A stretch of 5,096 bases of DNA from the NCBI GenBank assembly GCA_027065935.1, contig JAMONI010000360.1, forward strand, positions 1-5,096, in the 5' to 3' direction. The notes beneath the pieces were generated by a model that made no database searches, was not told the DNA's origin, and saw nothing but the letters and a program-made list of their open reading frames with translations. Position numbers and translations under genes: made by a program. Source of the stretch: Flavobacteriales bacterium. Lineage in GTDB: Bacteria > Bacteroidota > Bacteroidia > Flavobacteriales > Flavobacteriaceae. The first letter of the stretch is position 1, and every line of letters begins with the position of its first letter. Positions 1-4,699 of this stretch are shown here, in pieces.

Positions 1-256
1 TTTTTTTTAGAAAAAAACGAACCGGAAAAAGCGCGCTACAAATTAAAGCAAATAAGTTCTTCTTTTTTTTCAGTAGGAGAAAGGATTTTTACAAGTCTGC
101 CGTTAGGCAATTAAGAGTAATAAAGTGTGCGGAGAAAGCTTGCATACGGGATAGAAAATCCGGTTTTTTTATTTTGAATTATTCTAAAAAAGCAATATTT
201 TTTGTTATCAGTTAATATTTTTTCAACAAAAGTGTGAGAAAACTCATTTTTTTTAT

Positions 257-264
257 TACATTTG
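257..264 (+). promoter_or_regulatory. Bacteroidota-type -7 promoter box upstream of the SQR-like gene
   Basis: The bases TACATTTG match the TAnnTTTG -7 consensus of Bacteroidota sigma-70-type promoters. The box ends 28 bases before the ATG at 293, leaving room for a leader of about 20-25 bases. A TGTG at 233-236, with a 20-base spacer, could be a weak -33 element (consensus TTTG). The leader has no good Shine-Dalgarno site and is A-rich, which is usual in this phylum. The match and spacing are seen in the sequence; promoter activity is inferred. Confidence 0.55.
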
Positions 265-292
265 TATCATAATCAACAAAAAATCTTGTTAT

Positions 293-1741
293 ATGGCAAA
301 AGTAGTAGTACTCGGTTCGGGATTTGCCGGTCATACCGCCGTTTCCTTTCTGCGGAAGAATTTGGGAAAGGAGCACGAGGTGGTAATGGTAACCCCCAAT
401 AGCAAATGGCAATATATTCCGTCCAATGTTTGGATAGGAATAGGAAAGATGACACCGGCCGACACCACGTTTCCCCTTGCTCCGGTATATCGCAAGAAGG
501 GGATTGTTTACAAACAGGCCAAGGTGATTTCGTTTCATCCCGAGGGGGATAATGAATCGGATAGACCTTACGTTCTTGTGGAATACGTTTCGGGTGATAA
601 GCAGGGGCAACAGGAGAAAGTGGATTATGATTATTTGATAAATGCCACGGGTCCTAAGTTGGATTTTGATGCTACGGAAGGCTTATATCCCGGCAAGAAC
701 AAGACTGTTTCGATATGTTCGTTCGATCATGCCGAGCATGCATGGAAAGAATTGAAAAAAGTTATCGATTTGATGAAGCAAGGCAAGCGCCAGCGCATTT
801 TAATCGGGACGGGGCACGCAGGCGCAACTTGTCAGGGTGCGGCGTTCGAGTATATATTGAACGTGGAGAAGTTGTTGCGCGACGAAGGTGTTCGTGATAT
901 GGCCGATATTCAGTGGATATCGAACGAATACGAACTGGGAGATTTCGGAATGGACGGGATGTATTTCAAAGTAGGGTTTTCGGCCATTACCGGTAATGAA
1001 TTGGCCGAGAAATTATTTCATGCGCGAGGCATCAAATTCACCGTTCAAGCCGGAGTTTACAAGGTGGAAGACGGTAAGGCTTATTATGAGAACTTAGACG
1101 GAGAATACAAAGAAATCGAGTATGATTTTGCGATGTTGATACCCAAATTTTCGGGTCACGGATTTAAGGCTTACGACAAGGAAGGTAACGACATTACGGA
1201 AAAGCTTTTTAAAGCGTTTATGGTAGTGGATGCCGATTATACGCCCAAGCCTTATGAAGAATGGACGGTTCAGGATTGGCCGGAGAAGCTTCAAAATCCG
1301 TCGTATCCGAACATATTTGCCGCGGGGATTGCTTTTCATCCGCCGCATACCATTTCACAGCCTCGAAAGAGCAAAAACGGTACGGTAATTACCCCTGCGC
1401 CTCCTAGGACGGGAATGCCGTCGGCCATTATGGGTAAGACCGTTGCCGATAACATAGTTCACATGATAAAAACCGGTACCGACGAGGTGAAACATCTGGC
1501 TTCAATGGGTAATATGGGCGTGGCTTGTGTGGCATCGGCCGGATACGGCACGTTTACCGGCTCGGCCATTGTGATGTTGTTGGACCCTGCCATTCCGGAT
1601 TACAAGAAGTATCCGAAATACGGACGCAGGTTAAAGATGGCTTCGATGGGTGTTCACGGTCACTGGATGAAGAAAATCCTGCACCACATGTTTATTTACA
1701 AGGCTAAGATGAAGCCGTTTTGGTGGATTATTCCCGAATAA
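293..1741 (+). CDS. Sulfide:quinone oxidoreductase-like FAD/NAD(P)-binding oxidoreductase
   Basis: Predicted 482-residue peripheral membrane flavoprotein that oxidises sulfide and passes electrons to quinone. An N-terminal Rossmann dinucleotide fold begins at residue 4 with GSGFAG (8-13), which fixes the start because the first beta strand lies directly after Met1. NATGP (117-121) closes the first FAD-binding part; a second glycine motif, GTGHAG, is at 172-177. IFAAGIAFHPP (341-351) occupies the place of the C-terminal FAD motif, and RTGMPSAIMGK (372-382) follows. There are exactly three cysteines, C142, C180 and C412, arranged much like the three functional cysteines of characterised SQRs, which favours SQR over NDH-2 or FccB relatives. 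The tail (about 455-482) is basic and aromatic (HWMKK, PFWWII), as in membrane-associating SQR C-termini. It heads a two-gene unit with the small membrane protein that follows. Family assignment is strong; the SQR subtype and the actual substrate are inferred. Confidence 0.85.
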   Translation: MAKVVVLGSGFAGHTAVSFLRKNLGKEHEVVMVTPNSKWQYIPSNVWIGIGKMTPADTTFPLAPVYRKKGIVYKQAKVISFHPEGDNESDRPYVLVEYVSGDKQGQQEKVDYDYLINATGPKLDFDATEGLYPGKNKTVSICSFDHAEHAWKELKKVIDLMKQGKRQRILIGTGHAGATCQGAAFEYILNVEKLLRDEGVRDMADIQWISNEYELGDFGMDGMYFKVGFSAITGNELAEKLFHARGIKFTVQAGVYKVEDGKAYYENLDGEYKEIEYDFAMLIPKFSGHGFKAYDKEGNDITEKLFKAFMVVDADYTPKPYEEWTVQDWPEKLQNPSYPNIFAAGIAFHPPHTISQPRKSKNGTVITPAPPRTGMPSAIMGKTVADNIVHMIKTGTDEVKHLASMGNMGVACVASAGYGTFTGSAIVMLLDPAIPDYKKYPKYGRRLKMASMGVHGHWMKKILHHMFIYKAKMKPFWWIIPE

Positions 1742-1768
1742 TTATTAACTTGCAAAAATTAAGAAGTT

Positions 1769-1906
1769 ATGGATAAGAATAAAGGTTTTTCACTCTTTGA
1801 AAAGTGGGTCATGTATTGTCCCATACCCAACATTGTGATGTTTATTATCGCCAATGTGTCCATTTTGCTTATGGTGGCGAGGGGGCACGGCGGTACACGA
1901 GGATAG
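1769..1906 (+). CDS. 45-residue single-helix membrane protein downstream of the SQR-like gene
   Basis: A short ATG-to-TAG frame encoding 45 residues, starting 27 bases after the SQR-like stop codon on the same strand and before the shared terminator, so co-transcription is very likely. The N-terminal part (1-20) is mixed and amphipathic: MDKNKGFSLFEKW, then YCPIP. Residues 19-37 form one hydrophobic helix (PNIVMFIIANVSILLMVA), and the end is short, basic and glycine-rich (RGHGGTRG). An AAGAAG stretch at 1761-1766 sits just ahead of the ATG. No family is recognised. By charge, lysines lie before the helix and arginines after it, so topology is ambiguous. A membrane anchor or small subunit for the peripheral SQR-like enzyme is a reasonable inference. 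It is probably real, because the operon position, helix and terminator spacing fit, but the frame is short enough that chance cannot be fully excluded. Confidence 0.7.
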   Translation: MDKNKGFSLFEKWVMYCPIPNIVMFIIANVSILLMVARGHGGTRG

Positions 1907-1939
1907 CAGTGGTCCTCGGGGTTTAGTGTAACGCGAGAA

Positions 1940-1976
1940 GAAGCCGTCCGGATCCGGACGGCTTCGTTTTATTTTT
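1940..1976 (+). terminator. Rho-independent terminator, perfect palindrome between convergent genes
   Basis: A perfect 26-base palindrome (1940-1965; arm GAAGCCGTCCG around GATC) is followed directly by GTTTTATTTTT. This is a strong intrinsic terminator for the plus-strand SQR unit, 33 bases after the small gene's stop codon. The stop codon of the convergent zinc-ribbon gene (1969-1971) lies in the T tract, so the same hairpin begins just past that gene's end. Read on the minus strand the tail is only CTTCTTCTCG, so termination that way is probably weaker. Confidence 0.88.
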
Positions 1977-2337
1977 CCCGTTGGAATTTTTTGACCAACA
2001 TCAAATAGCCGTTGTCCAGTTCCAAATAGCCTTGGTCGTACACGTAGTAGTAGATGTCGTTTTTTTTGGTTTTGTATATCCCGGTGACGTATTCGAAATC
2101 AAAGCCTTTTTCGGCAAGGCGTTTTTTGGGGATTTTGGTTTTTCCTTCGGGATTGAGTTCCGACAGGATACGCCAATTTTTTTTGAGTTTGTTGTTGATG
2201 TTGCGAATCATAGCATTGGAGGCTCTGTTTTGCCGGTTATGATAGGCGTTCCGGCAATAATCCGAACAAAATTTTTTATCAACACGGCCGATCAGGGGTT
2301 CGCCGCATTCCAAGCAGAGTTTTTGTTTTTCGGACAT
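1969..2337 (-). CDS. Small zinc-ribbon protein (DUF2116-like N-terminus)
   Basis: 122-residue protein with no signal peptide, so probably cytoplasmic. Residues 8-28 hold a compact zinc ribbon: C8-x2-C11, then C24-x3-C28, in the context CLECGEPLIG and KFCSDYCRNAYHNRQ. This matches the general form of DUF2116-type zinc ribbons found in many Bacteroidota hypothetical proteins; the family name is from memory and was not searched. A basic helical stretch follows (29-75), then an aromatic, beta-rich end (about 79-117, with YVTGIY, IYYYVYDQGY and GYLMLVKK). The basic middle could contact nucleic acid, but nothing proves it. The ATG is the first in frame and lies seven residues before the first zinc ligand. 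It lies 45 bases after the lipoprotein gene on the same strand. No TAnnTTTG box was found in the gap, so it may be read with that gene. Base composition resembles the SQR-like gene more than the AT-rich neighbour. Confidence 0.85.
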   Translation of the reverse strand: MSEKQKLCLECGEPLIGRVDKKFCSDYCRNAYHNRQNRASNAMIRNINNKLKKNWRILSELNPEGKTKIPKKRLAEKGFDFEYVTGIYKTKKNDIYYYVYDQGYLELDNGYLMLVKKFQREK

Positions 2338-2359
2338 AGAGAAGAAGTTTATTAAGTTG

Positions 2360-2389
2360 AAAATAAACGACGAGCTAAACGTTTATTTT
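2360..2389. repeat. 10-bp inverted repeat between two minus-strand genes
   Basis: Perfect arms AAAATAAACG (2360-2369) and CGTTTATTTT (2380-2389) surround a 10-base loop. The right arm overlaps the last two codons and stop of the lipoprotein gene (stop at 2383-2385). Read on the minus strand it is a weak AT-rich hairpin ending in TTTATTTTC, so it may be a poor terminator or attenuator for the lipoprotein gene, or a protein-binding site ahead of the zinc-ribbon gene. The symmetry is seen; the role is not. Confidence 0.45.
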
Positions 2390-3072
2390 GGAATTTCCCA
2401 ACCATTAGTGACACCTTCCATACCAATAGAATCAATAATTGCTTTCTCAATTTTGTATTCTTCCGCTAATTGTTTTTTGTATTTATTCTTAAGCTTCTTC
2501 ATTAGATTAGCATTACTTTTTAGGTTTTTCTTGTAAGCGTCAGGCTTGTCAAGAGGGTACTTTTTGTCGGCTTCGGTTTGCGCTTTTCTATCGTTAATTA
2601 TCATTTTCTTCCAAATTTCTTTACGTTGTTCATATGATAACTCCCATTTTTCTTCTTTTTTTTCTTTTAAGGAATTAAGTTGGAACTCATTAATAAAAAT
2701 CCGAGGTGCTTTTTCATCAAAATTTTTTGCTATCATTCCTATCCACTGTCCTTTTCCCGATTCTGCCTTATATTTTGATGTATAAATGTAAATGTAGATA
2801 TTAGTCGGATGTCGATGATGTTTAAATCCCGATCTTTTAATTGTTTTATTGTATAAATAATTTAGAAGGTTCTTGATTTTTTGTTCGGTTACATTCTTTT
2901 CTTTAAGGAGGATCTTAAGGATAACTTTAGTTTTTAAAGGCACATCAAAAATTTCTTCTTGAATTAATTCATAAATTGGCAAGTCGTTATTTAAATTTTG
3001 AGAATCAGATTTGGAGTTGCTACAGCTTGTTATTATAAAATATGCTACTAAGACTAATTGCACATACTTCAT
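2383..3072 (-). CDS. Lysine-rich hypothetical lipoprotein
   Basis: 229 residues with a clear lipoprotein signal: MKYVQLVLVAYFII, then lipobox I-T-S-C with the lipidated cysteine at C17. The short signal and good lipobox support the start at 3072. After a Ser/Asn/Asp linker (18-30) there is a compact region to about residue 130. It includes FKHHRHPTNIYIYIYTSK (83-100), with alternating residues typical of a beta strand, then GKGQWIGMI (107-113) and RIFINEF (124-130). Residues 133-212 are very rich in Lys and Glu, probably long helices or a coiled coil. The end is GWEIPK. No enzyme motif or named family is recognised; it should sit in the cell envelope. By eye the gene is near 30% GC, clearly lower than the SQR-like gene, which may mean acquisition by transfer or weak selection. 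Upstream lies a -7-like box and then the repeat tract. Confidence 0.8.
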   Translation of the reverse strand: MKYVQLVLVAYFIITSCSNSKSDSQNLNNDLPIYELIQEEIFDVPLKTKVILKILLKEKNVTEQKIKNLLNYLYNKTIKRSGFKHHRHPTNIYIYIYTSKYKAESGKGQWIGMIAKNFDEKAPRIFINEFQLNSLKEKKEEKWELSYEQRKEIWKKMIINDRKAQTEADKKYPLDKPDAYKKNLKSNANLMKKLKNKYKKQLAEEYKIEKAIIDSIGMEGVTNGWEIPK

Positions 3073-3086
3073 TTTAACTTTTTACA

Positions 3087-3094
3087 CAAATTTA
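3087..3094 (-). promoter_or_regulatory. Possible -7 box for the lysine-rich lipoprotein gene
   Basis: On the minus strand the bases read TAAATTTG, a full match to TAnnTTTG, 14 bases before the ATG at 3072. This would leave a leader of only about 8-10 bases, which is short. No clear TTTG -33 element was found at the expected distance, and AT-rich DNA gives such matches by chance, so confidence is moderate. Confidence 0.4.
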
Positions 3095-3277
3095 CTAATA
3101 ATTTCATATCTGTTTAAAATATTATAAATGTAAACATTTTTAATGATACTTTGATTCGGTAATTTAATTCCTTCAATCCTCATATCCGAAATTCGTATCA
3201 CAACAAACAGGTAAACCCAAAAAATCTTATCATTTTCCTTCCAATTTAACCGCTAATTGTCCAAGGGTATAGCTGTC

Positions 3278-3417
3278 GGGAGCGGGGCGACCTTTGGTCG
3301 CCCCGCTCCCGACAGCGTTTCGCAAGACTTTTCTATTTCGGGAAAGTTCTTGCCTTTGGAAATTTCCTGCGAGACCGCCCCGAAAACAAGGACTCTCCTA
3401 CATTGCTACTATGTTTT
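3278..3417 (+). repeat. Intergenic repeat copy 1, headed by a perfect 21-bp hairpin
   Basis: The copy opens within a perfect hairpin: arms 3272-3292 and 3296-3316, 21 bp, with loop TTT, GC-rich, core GGGGCGACC. Compared with the copy at 3555, positions 3278-3326 agree at 46 of 49 bases, including 31 identical bases from 3278 to 3308. A diverged tail follows, sharing short blocks such as GGAAAGTT/GGAAAGTT and ending in CTACTATGTTTT here versus CTGCTATGTTTT there. The hairpin has no T tract, so it looks like a repetitive extragenic palindrome rather than a simple terminator, although it would also fold in RNA. Confidence 0.8.
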
Positions 3418-3424
3418 TATCCCG

Positions 3425-3511
3425 CGTCATTCCGAACCGAAGCGTAGCGAAGTGTGAGGGTTATCGATAGGAACTTTCTAACATAGATTCCTCGCTCCGC
3501 TCGGAATGACG
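3425..3511. repeat. 87-bp element with inverted ends (MITE- or REP-like)
   Basis: The outer ends are a perfect 11-bp inverted repeat, CGTCATTCCGA (3425-3435) and TCGGAATGACG (3501-3511). Inside these, AGCGTAGCGAAG (3441-3452) pairs with the right arm at 10 of 12 positions, leaving a five-base bulge (3436-3440) on the left. The middle, 3453-3489, contains TTATCGATAGGAACTTTCTA and is unpaired. Ends of the form CGTCATTCCGAGCG are a familiar kind of interspersed bacterial repeat. There is no coding capacity, so any movement would need enzymes from elsewhere. No target-site duplication is obvious. Confidence 0.75.
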
Positions 3512-3554
3512 AATGAATTATGTTGCTTCTTGGTTTTGGGGGTGCGAACCTTCT

Positions 3555-3684
3555 GGGAGCGGGGCGACCTTTGGTCGCCCCGCTCTCCACAGCGTTTTGC
3601 AAGGTCTTGCCATTTTCGGAAAGTTTTTATCCTTGAAAAGTCGCTACGTTCTCGCGCCGAGAAACGGCGTTCCTGCTATGTTTT
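3555..3684 (+). repeat. Intergenic repeat copy 2, hairpin with eroded outer stem
   Basis: This is the second, same-direction copy of the unit at 3278-3417. Its hairpin keeps the inner stem (3555-3569 with 3573-3587, one G-T wobble, loop TTT), but the outer six pairs of copy 1 are lost: the left flank is CTTCT while the right flank still keeps ACAGC. A second small hairpin in its tail, CGCCG-AGAAA-CGGCG (3655-3669), is intact here and broken in copy 1. Each copy thus preserves a different part of a presumed ancestral unit. Confidence 0.75.
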
Positions 3685-3727
3685 GAGGCTATTTTGCTTG
3701 TGTGCCGATAGCGGTGTTTTGTGCTTC

Positions 3728-4180
3728 TTATTTGAATTTATACAGGTGGATTCTGTTGTTTTTGTCCGTGTAGTAAATGATTTTCTCGGTGTTGTCAATT
3801 TCAAAGCGGGATATTGTATCTCGATTTTCAATGATTAAGTTGTTTGTTTTGTATAGTTTTAATGTGAAAAGTGCATGTGTGTCGTTTAGTTTGAGTTGGT
3901 TTTTTGCGGGGTTTCGGTAGTAGTAAAGCATTCCTTCGGCTTTGGAGACGCCGTATTTGATGATGTTGCCTTCGCTGTCAAAGTAGATGTCTTTTTCAAG
4001 GGGATAAAATTCGTTTTGGAATTTGTATTTTGAGGAGGTTTCCGTCCGGGGGGCGTTAATGAGTATTTTTTTGTTTGTTATGCGGGTAAGTTTTTTTAAG
4101 GAGTTTCCGGATTTTTTTGTGCAGGAAGCTAATAGAAGAAGCAGTAATACTAATATTGTTTTTTGCGGGGTTGGTTTCAT
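3728..4180 (-). CDS. Small hypothetical lipoprotein, coupled to the upstream membrane protein
   Basis: 150 residues. The start at 4180 is chosen over an upstream in-frame Met at 4294 because it places a textbook lipoprotein signal at the N-terminus: MKPTPQK, a leucine run (10-17), and lipobox L-A-S-C with C20. The longer version would put that signal inside the chain and overlap the neighbouring gene by 118 bases. After a Lys-rich linker (21-40), the mature part alternates short hydrophobic and polar runs with turns such as FDSEGNIIKYG (67-77), MLYYYRNP (84-91) and RFEIDN (125-130), then KIIYYTDKNNRIHLYKFK (133-150), suggesting an all-beta fold. No family is recognised. Its ATG overlaps the TGA of the membrane protein gene as ATGA, so the two are probably translated together. 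A location on the periplasmic face or outer membrane is inferred. Confidence 0.8.
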   Translation of the reverse strand: MKPTPQKTILVLLLLLLASCTKKSGNSLKKLTRITNKKILINAPRTETSSKYKFQNEFYPLEKDIYFDSEGNIIKYGVSKAEGMLYYYRNPAKNQLKLNDTHALFTLKLYKTNNLIIENRDTISRFEIDNTEKIIYYTDKNNRIHLYKFK

Positions 4181-4494
4181 GGAAAAATCAAGGTAAATAA
4201 TTTTTTTGTTGTAATGATAAAGAGAGAGAGGGTCAGCGAGGAGGTGATAAATGAGAATGCCAAAGCAAGCAAGGAAGGGGTAAGATTGTTCCAAAAGTCC
4301 AAGGAGAAGTGAATCGTTGCTGTGATTTCATAGGCGGCTTTTCCTATCGGCGATTTGTCGGTTCCCGCTTCGTGTCCCATTGCCAAGAAGGCGGAAAAAG
4401 TTGCAAGTAATATCAAAGCCGGCAGCGTCAGCAGGAATGTTGTTTTGAGTTCTTTGAGGAGTGTGTTTTGTGTAGGGGGATTGTTAGGGGGCAT
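4177..4494 (-). CDS. Two-helix hypothetical membrane protein
   Basis: 105 residues with two hydrophobic segments: about 18-39 (FLLTLPALILLATFSAFLAM) and about 73-96 (PSLLALAFSFITSSLTLSLFII). The N-terminal tail MPPNNPPTQN ends in a basic patch (K14, K17), and KK (97-98) follows the second helix. By the positive-inside rule both ends would be cytoplasmic and the loop (40-72, with GHEAGTDKSPIGK and DFWNN) would face outward. No family or catalytic motif is recognised; a holin-like or sensor-associated role is possible but unsupported. It heads a two-gene unit: its TGA shares bases with the lipoprotein ATG. A promoter-like box lies about 125 bases upstream. Confidence 0.7.
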   Translation of the reverse strand: MPPNNPPTQNTLLKELKTTFLLTLPALILLATFSAFLAMGHEAGTDKSPIGKAAYEITATIHFSLDFWNNLTPSLLALAFSFITSSLTLSLFIITTKKLFTLIFP

Positions 4495-4699
4495 TTAGGT
4501 TGGTTTTATTGTTTGGAAAGGCCGGGGGCGAGTTTTTTCAGTTCGGATTTTACTTCTCTAAGTCCCAGGGTTTTTACGGATTTGGTTTATGGTAAGATGT
4601 GTAGTGGTTTCCTTGTAACACAAAGGTAATAAAATTCTTGGATTTTGGTTTGTGGAACTTTTTTGAGATTGGGGGTTATCCGTTCCATATATACCGGTA
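4495..4699. other. Leader and spacer region with an unassigned 26-codon frame
   Basis: This 205-base gap separates the TonB-dependent receptor end from the two-gene membrane/lipoprotein unit. It contains a good -7 box (4621-4628) and, on the minus strand, a frame open from 4586 to a TAA at 4506-4508. That frame reads like protein (LGLREVKSELKKLAPGLSKQ) but has no ATG, GTG or TTG start. It ends 11 bases before the membrane protein ATG. No strong terminator was found after the receptor gene: only a six-pair stem TGGAAC/GTTCCA with a 23-base loop. Confidence 0.45.
4621..4628 (-). promoter_or_regulatory. -7 promoter box for the membrane protein/lipoprotein unit
   Basis: On the minus strand the bases read TACCTTTG, a full match to TAnnTTTG, in the context ATTACCTTTGTG. 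Transcription would begin near 4615, giving a leader of about 120 bases before the ATG at 4494. No clear TTTG -33 element was found. Because the box lies after the receptor gene's stop, it would give the two small genes their own promoter. Confidence 0.5.

Larger units (their letters stand above)
3073..3727. other. Gene-free intergenic tract made largely of repeats
   Basis: This 655-base stretch lies between the starts of one minus-strand gene and the end of the next. Positions 3073-3271 are AT-rich and hold the lipoprotein promoter region; nothing else was recognised there. From 3272 the composition jumps to GC-rich palindromes: a hairpin-headed repeat, an 87-base element with inverted ends, and a second hairpin-headed repeat. 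Positions 3685-3727 are unique sequence downstream of the small lipoprotein gene. Frames of 60-110 codons cross this tract on both strands, but they read through both arms of the palindromes, lack any domain and are judged not to be genes. Confidence 0.75.

Noticed and set aside
98..109. Small hairpin TGCC-GTTA-GGCA upstream of the SQR-like gene.
   Set aside because: Four base pairs only, no T tract and no riboswitch features around it.
1..114. Plus-strand frame open from the left edge to TAA at 112-114 (37 codons, with NEPEKARYKLKQIS), a possible C-terminus of a gene to the left.
   Set aside because: It has no visible start or domain and is short enough to be open by chance; the end is low-complexity. 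It could be settled only with sequence to the left.
145..175. GGAT-AGAAA-ATCC followed by a T run, a possible terminator.
   Set aside because: The stem is only four pairs, too weak to support a call.
212..610. Minus-strand open frame of 132 codons opposite the SQR-like gene start.
   Set aside because: It is a shadow of the clear Rossmann-fold coding region on the plus strand and has no domain of its own.
1981..2355. Plus-strand open frame of 124 codons opposite the zinc-ribbon gene.
   Set aside because: It is Phe- and Val-rich, the expected antisense of a Lys-, Glu- and Asn-rich gene; the minus frame has the four zinc ligands.
3257..3838. Three open frames (plus 3257-3457, minus 3417-3602, plus 3506-3838) across the intergenic tract.
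   Set aside because: They read through palindromes and repeats (giving echoes such as GRPAP in different frames), and the last overlaps the lipoprotein gene end. No domain or start context supports them.
4181..4294. N-terminal extension of the small lipoprotein to an upstream Met at 4294.
   Set aside because: It would bury a good lipoprotein signal inside the protein and overlap the membrane protein gene by 118 bases.
4654..4690. Stem TGGAAC/GTTCCA with a 23-base loop after the receptor gene, as a terminator.
   Set aside because: The stem is short, the loop long, and there is no following T tract on the minus strand.
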